A DNA stretch of 64,000 bases from Aestuariicoccus sp032586235. GTDB taxonomy: Bacteria; Pseudomonadota; Alphaproteobacteria; Rhodobacterales; Rhodobacteraceae. The stretch is taken from positions 50,096 through 114,095 of the forward strand of contig NZ_JAWHTD010000011.1 in the NCBI RefSeq assembly GCF_032586235.1, read 5' to 3'. The notes beneath the pieces were generated by a model. That model was given only the letters and a program-made list of their open reading frames with translations, ran no database searches and was not told the DNA's origin. Position numbers and translations under genes: made by a program. Position 1 is the first letter of the stretch. Each line of letters starts with the position of its first letter. This document shows, piece by piece, positions 24,886-34,225 of the stretch.

Positions 24886-27468
24886 TTGCATATTTCCAAG
24901 CCCGCCGCCTTGGCGCAAAATCAAACCGGAGGCGTCTGCGAAATTTGGGCCCCTCAGGGCGGCGGATGGAGTGGCCCGGTCGTTGCACGGGCCGGAAGAG
25001 AGGACCCCATTATTGCAAATGCGGGAGGATACGGGGCGCGAAACGGCGTCGGTCACGACGGAGAGGCCCGGCTGCGGCTTCTTCTCGGGCTGTCGGATGC
25101 GATCAACGCGCTGGCCGACCCTTCCGAGATCACGCAGGAGGCCTCGCGTCTTCTGACCGAGCATCTTGACGTCGACCGCGGATATTACGTCGAGCTGGAC
25201 GAGGCCGCCGGCACCGGGGTGGTCATGCGGGATTTCGTGCGCACCGACGTGCCTTCGCTCGCAGGCGACTATGCGCTGGATGAATTCAAATGGTCGATCG
25301 ACAGCCTGCGGCGCGGCGAATGCCTTTTTATCACCGATGTCGGTGGCTCTTCAGCTTTGTCCGGCACGGAACGCGCGGCGCTGCTCGGCATTGGCATCGT
25401 CGCCATCATCGGCGTGCCGCTCATCAAGCAAGGGGCGTTGGTCGGGGCCTTTTGCGTGACCACCTCGCGGCCGCGGGACTGGACGCCCGGAGAGGTGTCG
25501 GTCTTGCGGGACGTTGCGGACCGCATCTGGGCCGCGATCGAAAAGGCGCGCGCCGAGGCGTCGCTGCTGGAAAGCGAGACGCGGCACAGGGCGCTGGTCG
25601 ATTCGATGGACGAAGCGGTCTGCGTCTTCGAACGCCTGCCGCTGCGCCCCGACGGGCTGCGCGACTATCGCTATGTCTCGATGAACCCCGCGATGCAGAA
25701 GATGTTCGGCATCCCGGATCTGAGCGGCCAGTCAATCCGCGACAATTTCCCCGACGAGGCCGAGACGTGGTACGACGATTACGACCGCGTGCTTGAGACC
25801 GGCCAGCCGCTCCGGATCGAGCGCGCCTCGGATCCGCAGGACATGGTGCTCGACATGTTCGTGACGCGCATTGACGACGGCAGGAACACCCGCCTGCTGG
25901 CGGTGATCCGGGATATCTCGGCGCAGCGGCGGGCCGAAAGGGCCTTGCGGAAAAGCGAGGCGCGCCTTCGCGCCCTGGTGAACGCCAGCTCGGTACTGAT
26001 CTACAGCCTGAACCCGGATTGGAGCGTTCTGAAACGGCTGGACGGGCAGGGCGTTCTTATGGACACCTCCGAACCGCGGCAAAGCTGGGTGAACGACTAC
26101 ATCGACCCCGAAGACCAGGACATGGTCCTCAAGGCCGTGCAAAAAGCCATCCGCACCGAACAAATGTTCGAGCTGGAACACAGGATCCGGCGGGAGGACG
26201 GCAGCTTGGCCTGGGTGATGTCGCGCGCGGTTCCGATCCGCGGCGAAAACGGCGAGATCGTCGAATGGTTCGGCGCCGCCATCGACGTCACTAGCCACCA
26301 CCAGGCGATGGAGAGCCTGTCGGAGGCGCAGCGGCTCGAGGTTGTGGGCCGGCTCTCGGGGGCGATCGCGCATGATTTCAACAACCAGCTTCTGGTGATC
26401 ATGAACAACATTCAGCTGGCGCAGATGAAGACGACAAGCGCCGAGGGGGAAAAATTCCTCGCCTCCGCCATGAAGGCCGCCGAGGTCGGCAAGAGCCTGA
26501 TCAAGCGGCTGGTGGTCTGGGCCGGCGAAAGCGAGTCGCATCCGCAACGGGTCAATCTCAACACGCTGGTCACAGAGATGAGCGGCATCGTCAGCCGGAT
26601 GCTGGAGGATCGCATCGCCTTCGCCACCGATCTGGCCGCCGATCTGTGGCCGGTCTCGGTGGATCCGGTCGATCTGGACAATGCGATCCTGAACCTTGCG
26701 CTGAATGCGCGGGACGCGACCGCCGATGGCGGGCAGATCAGCCTTGCGACCTCGAATGTGACCTGGGCGCAGACCGACCCCGACCGCCCCCCGGGCGCGC
26801 GGCCCGGCGATTACGTCTGCCTGTCCTTCACCGATACCGGCGCGGGCATGACCGAAGAGGTGCAGGCCCGGGCGTTCGAGCCGTTCTTCACCACCAAATC
26901 GCAGGGCACCGGCCTGGGATTGTTCAGCATCCGTGACGCGTTCCAAAGGTCTGGCGGGCATGTAACGCTCGACAGCGGGCCGGGGCGGGGGACATGTGTG
27001 AAACTCTATATCCCGCGCGCCAGCGACGAGCGGCCCCGCGAAGAAACGCCGCCGTCGACGGGCGTCAGCGCCAGGCCCGCGACCCTGCTGCTGGTCGATG
27101 ACGATCCGGCGGTGCGTCAGACGGTGCGCCAACTGGTCGAGGCCATCGGCTACCGCGTGGTCGAGGTGACCGACGCCGCCGAGGCGCTTGCCCGGCTTGA
27201 GGCGCATGACGATATCCGCATCGTGCTGAGCGACATCTCGATGCCGGGGCCGATGAACGGCCGCGATCTTGCGCGCCATCTGATGACCGAGCGGCCCGAC
27301 ATCGGCGTCATGCTGACCACCGGCTTCAATCTGGGTCCCGACACGGGGGCCGACATCGACCGTGACACCGGCGCCGCGATCCTCCGCAAACCCTACCGGC
27401 TGAAGGATCTTGAAGCCGCGCTCGCGCGGCTTCTGCGGTCCCCGCGCAGGCCCTCCGCTCGGCCCTGA
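24886..27468 (+). CDS. Orphan hybrid sensor histidine kinase (GAF-PAS-PAS-HisKA-HATPase-REC)
   Basis: Up to 860 residues. Domain order: GAF (about 60-210), two PAS domains (about 225-345 and 350-475), HisKA with the phosphoacceptor His near residue 496 (AIAHDFNNQ), HATPase with N box (NLALNARD) and G boxes (DTGAGM, GTGLGL), and a C-terminal receiver with Asp in VLSDISMP. There is no membrane span, so it senses in the cytoplasm. No in-frame ATG precedes the GAF domain; TTG codons at 24886 and 24910 are the possible starts, so the N terminus is uncertain. No response regulator gene is adjacent. Confidence 0.85.
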   Translation: MHISKPAALAQNQTGGVCEIWAPQGGGWSGPVVARAGREDPIIANAGGYGARNGVGHDGEARLRLLLGLSDAINALADPSEITQEASRLLTEHLDVDRGYYVELDEAAGTGVVMRDFVRTDVPSLAGDYALDEFKWSIDSLRRGECLFITDVGGSSALSGTERAALLGIGIVAIIGVPLIKQGALVGAFCVTTSRPRDWTPGEVSVLRDVADRIWAAIEKARAEASLLESETRHRALVDSMDEAVCVFERLPLRPDGLRDYRYVSMNPAMQKMFGIPDLSGQSIRDNFPDEAETWYDDYDRVLETGQPLRIERASDPQDMVLDMFVTRIDDGRNTRLLAVIRDISAQRRAERALRKSEARLRALVNASSVLIYSLNPDWSVLKRLDGQGVLMDTSEPRQSWVNDYIDPEDQDMVLKAVQKAIRTEQMFELEHRIRREDGSLAWVMSRAVPIRGENGEIVEWFGAAIDVTSHHQAMESLSEAQRLEVVGRLSGAIAHDFNNQLLVIMNNIQLAQMKTTSAEGEKFLASAMKAAEVGKSLIKRLVVWAGESESHPQRVNLNTLVTEMSGIVSRMLEDRIAFATDLAADLWPVSVDPVDLDNAILNLALNARDATADGGQISLATSNVTWAQTDPDRPPGARPGDYVCLSFTDTGAGMTEEVQARAFEPFFTTKSQGTGLGLFSIRDAFQRSGGHVTLDSGPGRGTCVKLYIPRASDERPREETPPSTGVSARPATLLLVDDDPAVRQTVRQLVEAIGYRVVEVTDAAEALARLEAHDDIRIVLSDISMPGPMNGRDLARHLMTERPDIGVMLTTGFNLGPDTGADIDRDTGAAILRKPYRLKDLEAALARLLRSPRRPSARP

Positions 27469-27606
27469 GGGCGCAAGACGGCGTCACGGGCAAAGTGCAG
27501 CGCGTCTGACGTGTCGTCGATATGCGGGATCGGACGGTGGTGCCGCAGCGACCGGTCCCCGGCAACCAGAGCGGGCGGGTTGCTCCGAGTGCCAAAGCTC
27601 GGGGCG

Positions 27607-28707
27607 TCAGCCGAAACGGCGCAGCGCCATGGCGGCGCGGACCCGCGCCTCGGCCATCTCGTCCGCCGCCGCGCGGGGCATCGCGCCGGTGGCGCGCGCG
27701 CGCTCCAGCACCTCTTGCGTGTTGGCGGCGATCTTCTCGGCCACGGCGGCGCGCGCGCCGGATTCGGTGCCGCCATGGTATTCGACCGACGCGCAGATCA
27801 CACCGCCCGCGTTGGCGATGAAATCCGGCACCACCAGAACGCCCCGGTCGTGCAAGAGCCGTTCGGCGGCCACCGAGGCCGGGATATTGGCGCCCTCCAG
27901 CACCAGCCGCGCCTTGATGTGCGGCGCATTCGCCTCGGTGATCACGTCGGGCCGGGCGGCGGGAATCAGGATATCGCACTCTGCGGTGATCGTCCGCTCG
28001 GCGCGGTCCGTGGTCGCGCCCGGCAGGTCGGTCACGCTTTGCCCCGCCGCCTTCAGCGCGATCAGATCGTCGACGGGCAGGCCTTTATCGTCGAAGACGG
28101 TGCCGCCGCTGTCCGAACAGGCGACGATCCGCGCGCCGCGTTCCGCCAACGCGCGCGCCGCGTGCTTGCCCACCGCGCCGAACCCCTGAATGGCGACCCG
28201 CGCCCCGTCCAGACGAATGTCGCAAAAGCGCTCGGCGACCTCGGCGGCGATGCCGAGCCCGAAGCCGGTGATGCCGATCTCGTCCAGCGGGATGCCGCCC
28301 AGCACCCGAGGCAGGCCGAGGCTGCGCCCGGTCTCGTCCCGGATCCAGGCCATGGCGGTCTCGTCGGTGCCCATGTCGGGGCCGGGGATATAGCCCTCCT
28401 GCTCAGCGATGGCGCGGGCGAAGGCGCGGATCAGCCGTTCCTTGCCGGGCTCTTTCGGGTCGCCGACGATCACCGCCTTGCCGCCGCCGTGCGGCAGGCC
28501 CGCCGCGGCGTTCTTGAAGGTCATCGCCCGGGCCAGCCGGCTACATTCTGCAAGCGTCACGTCGGGCGCCATGCGGATCCCGCCGATCGACGGGCCGGCG
28601 GCGGTGGTGTCGATCACGACGATGGCGCGCAGCCCGGCGGCGGCGTTCTGCACGAAAACGGTCTTTTCGGGGCCAAACGCGTCTGCAAGCGCAAAGGGGT
28701 CGTTCAT
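27607..28707 (-). CDS. Glu/Leu/Phe/Val-type amino acid dehydrogenase
   Basis: 366 residues, the size of leucine/valine dehydrogenases rather than hexameric glutamate dehydrogenases. The catalytic lysine segment GLPHGGGKAV (about residues 70-79), the PDMGTDE motif and the Rossmann glycine motif (IQGFGAVGKHAA) are present. It would oxidatively deaminate a branched-chain amino acid to the 2-oxo acid, using NAD+. It is the last gene of the E1alpha-E1beta-E2 operon (4-bp gap after E2), which fits amino acid to 2-oxo acid to acyl-CoA in one unit. Confidence 0.87.
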   Translation of the reverse strand: MNDPFALADAFGPEKTVFVQNAAAGLRAIVVIDTTAAGPSIGGIRMAPDVTLAECSRLARAMTFKNAAAGLPHGGGKAVIVGDPKEPGKERLIRAFARAIAEQEGYIPGPDMGTDETAMAWIRDETGRSLGLPRVLGGIPLDEIGITGFGLGIAAEVAERFCDIRLDGARVAIQGFGAVGKHAARALAERGARIVACSDSGGTVFDDKGLPVDDLIALKAAGQSVTDLPGATTDRAERTITAECDILIPAARPDVITEANAPHIKARLVLEGANIPASVAAERLLHDRGVLVVPDFIANAGGVICASVEYHGGTESGARAAVAEKIAANTQEVLERARATGAMPRAAADEMAEARVRAAMALRRFG

Positions 28708-28711
28708 GCGG

Positions 28712-29854
28712 TTATTCTTCCGAAGGCGGTGGCGGGGTTTCGAGATCGGCGCGCAGAGCGGCCAGAAAGCGCGCCGCTTCGCCGCCGGTGACGACGCGGT
28801 GGTCGAAGGTCAGCGACAGCGGCAGCACGCGTTGCGCCACGGGCTGGCCGCCCTTCAGGATCACCCGGTCGGTCATCCGCCCGGCGCCAAGGATGGCGAC
28901 CTGCGGCGGGCTGACGACCAGCACCGCATGGGTGCCCCCGAGGGTGCCGAAATTCGACAGCGTGAAGGTGCCGCCCCTCAGCGCCTCGGGCGGGATGGAG
29001 CGGTCGCGCACGGCGGCTTTGAGGCGGTTCAGCGACGTGCGGATGTCCGGGTCGCTGTCGGCGTTGCGCAGGACCGGGGTGAAAAGACCGTCGGGCGTGT
29101 CCACGGCAATGGTCAGATCGACATGATCGAAGAGCTGACGGCGGTCGCCGTCGAACCAGGCGTTGAGCGCGGGCTCGTCCCTGCAGGCGCTTGTTACGGC
29201 GCGGATCAGGCGCAGGGTCGGGTCCTCGGTGGCGGGCCAGGCGTCGATCACGGCGTGATCCATGATCGTGGCGGGCACGACAGCGGCGCGTGACCGCTCC
29301 ATCGCCCGCGCCATGGCCCGGCGCGCGCCGCGCAGCGCGTCGCCGGGGCCGCGCGCGACGGCCAGAACATCGGCCGAGAGGACCGCGCCGCCGGGGCCGC
29401 TGCCCGCGACCCCGGCCAGATCGACGCCCTTGTCGCGCGCCAGCTTGCGCACCGCCGGACTTGCCGCCGGTCTCGGCGACTTGCCGGGATCGCCCGCGTC
29501 CGGGCCGCTCTCAGGCGCGATTGCCCCTGGGCCGACGCCCCTTTCGCGTGCGGGTTGCCGCTCCGCCGGTGTCCGGGCTGCGCCCAGATCCCCGACGATG
29601 GCGCCTGCGTCCTTGCCGGCCTCGGGGTCGATCTCGGCAAGCGCGCCGCCGGTTGGGACGATGTCGCCGACCGCCGCGATCAGCCGTGTCACGATGCCCG
29701 GTCCGGGCGCGGGGATCTCGACCACCGCCTTGTCGGTCTCGACCGACAAAAGCGGCTGGTCCGCCATCACCCGGTCGCCCTCGGACACATGCCAGGCGAC
29801 GATCTCGGCGTCCGTCAGGCCTTCGCCCAGGTCGGGGAGGGTGAACACGCTCAT
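28712..29854 (-). CDS. Branched-chain-type 2-oxoacid dehydrogenase E2 (dihydrolipoamide acyltransferase)
   Basis: 380 residues: a lipoyl domain with the standard ETDKA lysine motif near residue 43, a variable Gly/Pro/Ala hinge, a subunit-binding domain (SPAVRKLARDKGVDL) and the acyltransferase core. The catalytic His motif reads DHRVVTGG, so the usual Asp of H-x3-D-G is Thr here; the other E2 in this window has the normal Asp. It overlaps the E1 beta stop by 4 nt. The substrate is inferred as branched-chain oxo acids from the adjacent amino acid dehydrogenase. Confidence 0.85.
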   Translation of the reverse strand: MSVFTLPDLGEGLTDAEIVAWHVSEGDRVMADQPLLSVETDKAVVEIPAPGPGIVTRLIAAVGDIVPTGGALAEIDPEAGKDAGAIVGDLGAARTPAERQPARERGVGPGAIAPESGPDAGDPGKSPRPAASPAVRKLARDKGVDLAGVAGSGPGGAVLSADVLAVARGPGDALRGARRAMARAMERSRAAVVPATIMDHAVIDAWPATEDPTLRLIRAVTSACRDEPALNAWFDGDRRQLFDHVDLTIAVDTPDGLFTPVLRNADSDPDIRTSLNRLKAAVRDRSIPPEALRGGTFTLSNFGTLGGTHAVLVVSPPQVAILGAGRMTDRVILKGGQPVAQRVLPLSLTFDHRVVTGGEAARFLAALRADLETPPPPSEE

Positions 29855-30831
29855 GCGAAGGTCATCGCGGATCGGACGGCGTCGAGGATGCGCGCGGTCG
29901 TTGGCATGTAATGCGCCTCGAGCCGGGGGTAGGGCATCACCGTGTCGTAACCGGCGACCCGGCGGACCGGAGCCAGAAGCGCCGTCAGCGCGTGTTCGGC
30001 CAGATCGGCGGCGACTTCGGCCCCGAAGCCCGCGGTCAGCGGGGCCTCGTGGACGATGACGCAGCGGCCGGTTTTCAGGACCGATGCCCGCACCGCGCGC
30101 CGGTCGTAGGGTTTGAGTGTGGCAAGGTCGATCACCTCGGCCGCGACGCCCTCGGCGGCCAAAGCATCGGCGGCCTCGAGCGTCTCGGTCACCATCGCGC
30201 CCCAGGTCACCAGCGTGACATCGCCGCCCTCGCGCAGAAGAAACGCGGTGTCGAGGGGCAGGGCCGCGCCGTCGTCCGTCACCTCCCCACGCGCCGCGCG
30301 GTAAAGGCGCTTGGGTTCCAGAAAGACCACCGGATCGGGATCGCGGATCGCCGCCAGCAATAGGCCGTAGGCCCGCGCGGCAGAGCTGGGGATCACCACC
30401 CGCAACCCCGGGATATGGGCCAGCATCGCCTCCATGCTTTCGGAATGGTGTTCGGGGGCCTTGATGCCGCCGCCGTAAGGCGCGCGGAGCACCATCGGGC
30501 AGGTCAGCCGCCCCCGCGTGCGGTTGCGTAGCCGCGAGGCATGGTTGGCCAGCTGGTCGATGGCGGAATAGAGAAAGCCCATGAACTGGATCTCGGCCAC
30601 CGGCCGCAGCCCGTGCGCCGCCGCCCCGACAGCGACCCCGGCGATCGCGGTTTCCGACAGCGGCGTGTCGCGGACGCGGGCAGCGCCATAACGCTGGACC
30701 AGCCCGTCGGTGGCGCGAAAGACGCCGCCGTCGATGCCCACGTCCTCGCCAAAGACGATCACGTCCGGGTCGTCCTCCAGCGCGCGGGAAAGCGCGGTGC
30801 GGATCGCCTCGATCATGGTCATCTCAGCCAT
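29851..30831 (-). CDS. 2-oxoacid dehydrogenase E1 beta subunit (branched-chain type)
   Basis: 326 residues with the E1 beta hallmarks FGEDVGIDGGVFRAT near residue 28, DTPLSETAIAGVAVG near 56, the QFMGF segment and the C-terminal transketolase domain. It pairs with the E1 alpha chain encoded upstream (8-nt overlap). The length and the GIDGGVFRAT wording resemble branched-chain 2-oxoacid E1 beta more than pyruvate E1 beta. Confidence 0.88.
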   Translation of the reverse strand: MAEMTMIEAIRTALSRALEDDPDVIVFGEDVGIDGGVFRATDGLVQRYGAARVRDTPLSETAIAGVAVGAAAHGLRPVAEIQFMGFLYSAIDQLANHASRLRNRTRGRLTCPMVLRAPYGGGIKAPEHHSESMEAMLAHIPGLRVVIPSSAARAYGLLLAAIRDPDPVVFLEPKRLYRAARGEVTDDGAALPLDTAFLLREGGDVTLVTWGAMVTETLEAADALAAEGVAAEVIDLATLKPYDRRAVRASVLKTGRCVIVHEAPLTAGFGAEVAADLAEHALTALLAPVRRVAGYDTVMPYPRLEAHYMPTTARILDAVRSAMTFA

Positions 30832-31945
30832 GGCCTGCGTCCTTTGCCTGTGCTTTTAGATCCTCGGGCATGTCCGCGAAGAGGCTTTCGAACATCGCGC
30901 GCGCCGGTGCGGGGCCGGTCGCGATGTAACGCTCGGCGGCGGCCTCGACCTCGGCGCGTGCGTCGTGCAAAAGCGCCTCTTCCTCGTCCTTGGTCCAGCC
31001 CTGCGCCTCGGTCAGATGGGTGCGCAGGCGGGCGACCGGGTCTTCCTTCCAGTGCGGGCGCACCTCTTCGTCGTCGCGGTAGCGGCGGGCGTCGTCGGCG
31101 GTGGTGTGATCGCCCAGCCGGTAGCTTTGGCATTCGATCAGCGCCCCGCCGCCGCCCGCGCGCGCCCGCGCCAGGGCGTGGCCGACCGCATCGCGCACGG
31201 CGATGACGTCGTTGCCGTCCACCTGGACGCCCGGGATGCCCGCCGCTACGGCCTTTTGCGCAAGCGTCTGCGCGGCGGTCTGGTCGCGGCGCCGCACCGA
31301 GATGGCCCATTGGTTGTTGTTGATCACGAAGACCGCAGGCAGGCGCCAGGCGCCGACAAGGTTCATCGCCTCGTAGAAATCGCCCTTCGAGGTCGCGCCG
31401 TCGCCGCCCACCGCAACGGCGACGCCCGCCTCGCCTTTTTGCACCATCGCCAGCGCGACCCCGGCGGCATGGGGAAATTGCGAGGCGACGGGGATGCAGA
31501 CGGGGAAATCCCGGCGCGGGCCTTGATAGTCGTTGCCGCGCTCGTCGCCGCCCCAATAGAGAAAGAGCTCGTCCAGCGTCACGCCCCGCACCAGCTGCGC
31601 GCCGTGCTCGCGGAAGGAGGGCAGGAACACGTCCTCGGCGCGCATGGCGCAGGCGGTGCCGACGGCGACGGCCTCTTGCCCGAGGCTCGAGGCATAGGTG
31701 CCCAGCCGCCCGGTGCGCTGCAGCGCGATGGCCTTCGCGTCGAAGGCGCGGGTTGTCACCATGGCGGTGTACATTGCCACCAGCGCGGCCCGGTCCCCGG
31801 CGAAATCGGGCAACGGTTTCAGCGCTTGGCCCGAGGGGTCCAGAAACCTGGCGACCGGGGCGGCCCGCGATTGCGCCGGGTCCTGCCCGGATTGCGGATC
31901 GGCGCGCCCCTGCGCCGCGCCTGATGTCGGGTCGTTGCCGGCCAT
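30824..31945 (-). CDS. 2-oxoacid dehydrogenase E1 alpha subunit (branched-chain type)
   Basis: 373 residues. The thiamine diphosphate motif is complete (GGDGATSKGDFYEAMN ... NNNQWA), and the regulatory-loop segment SYRLGDHTTADD has the branched-chain form. The first 40 residues are a low-complexity Gly/Gln/Ala leader. It is the first gene of the E1alpha-E1beta-E2-amino-acid-dehydrogenase operon. There is no E3 gene, so a lipoamide dehydrogenase from elsewhere must serve the complex. No convincing FNR box lies upstream (a weak one is listed among the rejected items). Confidence 0.88.
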   Translation of the reverse strand: MAGNDPTSGAAQGRADPQSGQDPAQSRAAPVARFLDPSGQALKPLPDFAGDRAALVAMYTAMVTTRAFDAKAIALQRTGRLGTYASSLGQEAVAVGTACAMRAEDVFLPSFREHGAQLVRGVTLDELFLYWGGDERGNDYQGPRRDFPVCIPVASQFPHAAGVALAMVQKGEAGVAVAVGGDGATSKGDFYEAMNLVGAWRLPAVFVINNNQWAISVRRRDQTAAQTLAQKAVAAGIPGVQVDGNDVIAVRDAVGHALARARAGGGGALIECQSYRLGDHTTADDARRYRDDEEVRPHWKEDPVARLRTHLTEAQGWTKDEEEALLHDARAEVEAAAERYIATGPAPARAMFESLFADMPEDLKAQAKDAGHG

Positions 31946-32095
31946 GCCGCCCCCTCGCCGGGGCCAAGCCGCCCCGGGATGCCATTGCGAATGCTCTTGA
32001 GGTCGAAGGGTAACGCGGGAACGCGGCGGGGAATTGACTTAAGGCAAAAGCGCCGGATTTGCGTGGCTCGGGACGGCGTTCGAAGCCGGGGCGAT

Positions 32096-32115
32096 CCGGG
32101 GGCCAAAGCCCCCGG
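32096..32115 (-). terminator. GC hairpin downstream of the periplasmic protein gene
   Basis: CCGGGGGC (32096-32103) and GCCCCCGG (32108-32115) form a perfect 8-bp stem with loop CAAA, starting about 17 nt after the stop codon of the gene ending at 32133. It lacks a T-run. Confidence 0.5.
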
Positions 32116-32132
32116 GCCTCGTTGGCCTTGGC

Positions 32133-33746
32133 CTATTGGCGTCCGAAGCGGGCGGGCAGGTCCTGACCGATCCAGGCCTCCATCGCGAGATCGCTGGCGC
32201 GCGCCTCGCTCTCGGCCCAGGCCTCGGTCGCGTCGGTGCCCGCGCGGGCGGCGCGCTGGTCGATCTCTTCCAGCAGCGCGGAGCCTTCGGCATCCCCGGC
32301 GGCCTTGGCGATCATCGCCCACATGGCCGCGATCATGTAATTCCTGGGCTGCCCGGTGCCGGTCAGCCGGGCGCGTGCCTCGGCCTTCACCGCCGCCACG
32401 CTGTCCAGCGGGTCGAGAGGATGCGGCCGGTCGCCCTGAACCTCGGCCTGCACGCTCAGGATGTCGGCGAAAGGCAGGCTGCGTTCCAGCCGGTCGAGCC
32501 GCGCCATAGCGCCTTCGGCCCCGTTCGCCGCCGCGATCAAAGCCCAGCCATAGGCGTTCCTGGGGTCGCGCGGTTCCAACGCTTCGGAAAGCGCCGAGGC
32601 GGCGGCGATATCGCCGTCGCGGGCGAGGCCCACAAGCAGCCCTATCCCTGCATTGACGCTGCGCGGCGCGCCGACGCCGGTGACCAGCGCGCGGCCCACC
32701 GTCAGCTTCTCGTCTGCCGACAGGTCGGTCTCTTCGGCGGACAGGGCCCGGCGAATGGTGTCGGCGGGAAGCGCCTTGGTCGCCGCCGACGGCACCAGCG
32801 AGACGCGCGGCGCGAGAACGTTGAAGACCTCTGCCGGTTCTTCCTCCCAATAGACGAAATCGAGGTATTGCGGGTTGTCCGGGTCGATCTGCGTCTCAAG
32901 CACGAGCCGCTGGGGGGCGGCCAGAAAACCGCCCCAGGCCGTGGCCGCCGCCGCGATAAAGCCTTGCTGCGCGTCGGTTAGCGGGGGCGGCGCATCGCCC
33001 GGCTCGGCGCCGGCCCGGTTCATGTCGGTCAGCATCTGGCTCAGCATCCCGGTGACCGCATCGGGTGCGGCGGCGGGATCGGTCAGGGACGGAGGCAGGA
33101 TGTTCGACACCTTGTCCCAGACGCCGAGGTTTTCCACCGACAGGACCGCCGAGTTTAGGAAGGCGACGGGCTCGGGCTCTTCCATATCCTGCGATCCGTC
33201 GAACCAGAAGTAATCGAAATCCGCTGCCAGATCGACGGCCATGAGGCCGTCGGCGACCACATGCGCCCCGACCCGCGCGCCGGCGGAGGGGATGTGGTAA
33301 TCCACGGAAATCGTCGCATGGGGCACGGAGGGTTCGGCAAGCTGGAGCATGGCGAACATCGGCCAGCTGTCCGGCGGAAAGCAGGCCCGGTGGGTCTTTA
33401 CCCCGTAAAGGCTGGCGCGGAGCCGCAGGTTGTCGATGTCCCCCGCCGGGGCCGAGGTCAGGACGACCCGGTCGACAGAGACCTTGCAGGCCCCCTCGTC
33501 GTCCCAGACGGGCAGCGGGTAAAGCTCGAGCTCGGTTAGCACGGCGCGGCCGGCCAGCATATCCACGGTAAGCGCCTGATAGGTCAGGTCGACCTGTGTG
33601 CGGGCTGCCAGGATGCCGTATTGGATCAGCCCTTCGGCAATACGGTCCGGGTCGAACAGATCGAGCCAGCTTTGGGCCTGTGCAGAGGCGGTCACCGGCG
33701 TGACCGTCAGGGCGAAGGCGGTGAGCAGAGAAAATGGTTTGCGCAT
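32133..33746 (-). CDS. Exported protein of unknown function (537 aa)
   Basis: 537 residues with a clear Sec signal peptide (cleavage near ASA-QA). The N-terminal 300 residues have a repeated beta pattern and contain two cysteines (GACKVS and HRACFPP), possibly a disulfide. The C-terminal 200 residues are alpha-helical and Ala-rich with repeated helix pairs reminiscent of tetratricopeptide/Sel1-like repeats (for example NAYGWALIAAANGAEGAMARLDRLE, split here as a motif around residue 410). No family is recognised. It stands alone, with a hairpin after its stop codon and 133 bp of empty sequence before its start. Confidence 0.7.
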   Translation of the reverse strand: MRKPFSLLTAFALTVTPVTASAQAQSWLDLFDPDRIAEGLIQYGILAARTQVDLTYQALTVDMLAGRAVLTELELYPLPVWDDEGACKVSVDRVVLTSAPAGDIDNLRLRASLYGVKTHRACFPPDSWPMFAMLQLAEPSVPHATISVDYHIPSAGARVGAHVVADGLMAVDLAADFDYFWFDGSQDMEEPEPVAFLNSAVLSVENLGVWDKVSNILPPSLTDPAAAPDAVTGMLSQMLTDMNRAGAEPGDAPPPLTDAQQGFIAAAATAWGGFLAAPQRLVLETQIDPDNPQYLDFVYWEEEPAEVFNVLAPRVSLVPSAATKALPADTIRRALSAEETDLSADEKLTVGRALVTGVGAPRSVNAGIGLLVGLARDGDIAAASALSEALEPRDPRNAYGWALIAAANGAEGAMARLDRLERSLPFADILSVQAEVQGDRPHPLDPLDSVAAVKAEARARLTGTGQPRNYMIAAMWAMIAKAAGDAEGSALLEEIDQRAARAGTDATEAWAESEARASDLAMEAWIGQDLPARFGRQ

Positions 33747-33880
33747 GAAAAACCCCCGATGAAAAAAAGGTCAGGGGGCGATGGTACGGCGTTTGCCGGT
33801 GTTTGGGCAATGAATTTGGCAGGATTGCCGTCCCGGCCAGCGAACGCAGGCCCAGCCGTGGGGTCAGGCCCGCTGGCGGG

Positions 33881-34225
33881 TCACCTGTCGCCAGCCCCGT
33901 CCGCAGGGTTGCGCAGGGCGGCAAGAACCGCCCGGCGCACCTCGGCGGGCTGGGCGTCGACCGCCTCGGAGATGCGGCGCAGGTCGCGGCGGGTGCGGTG
34001 CAGCTGGTCGAGCAGCGTCAGCACCGTCGGCATCGCGTCCGCGGGCAGGCCGATGTCCTTGCGCAGATCGCACAGGAGCCTGAGGCGCGCCATGTCGAGA
34101 TCGTCGAAGACCGGGCCGCGCGCGCCCTGGGCGGGGCGGACCCAGCCCTGGCGGACCCAGAGCCGCAGCTCGCGCAGGGTCAGGCGCTCGATCCGGGCGA
34201 TGACTTTGCGTTCGTCGAGGCTCAT
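33881..34225 (-). CDS. cbpM: Chaperone modulator CbpM (MerR-like)
   Basis: 114 residues, MerR-like helix-turn-helix at the N terminus (LTLRELRLWVRQGWVRPA) and a helical tail with the LRRDIGLP-type pattern (LRKDIGLPADAM). CbpM proteins bind the J-domain of CbpA and restrain its co-chaperone activity. The ATG overlaps the stop of the preceding cbpA gene (ATGA), as in the standard cbpAM operon. Confidence 0.85.
   Translation of the reverse strand: MSLDERKVIARIERLTLRELRLWVRQGWVRPAQGARGPVFDDLDMARLRLLCDLRKDIGLPADAMPTVLTLLDQLHRTRRDLRRISEAVDAQPAEVRRAVLAALRNPADGAGDR

Noticed and set aside
32034..32047. TTGAC-N4-GGCAA upstream of the branched-chain E1 alpha gene, resembling an FNR box
   Set aside because: The right half-site differs from GTCAA or ATCAA, and the centre is about 95 bp from the E1 alpha start. 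It was not counted in the regulon.
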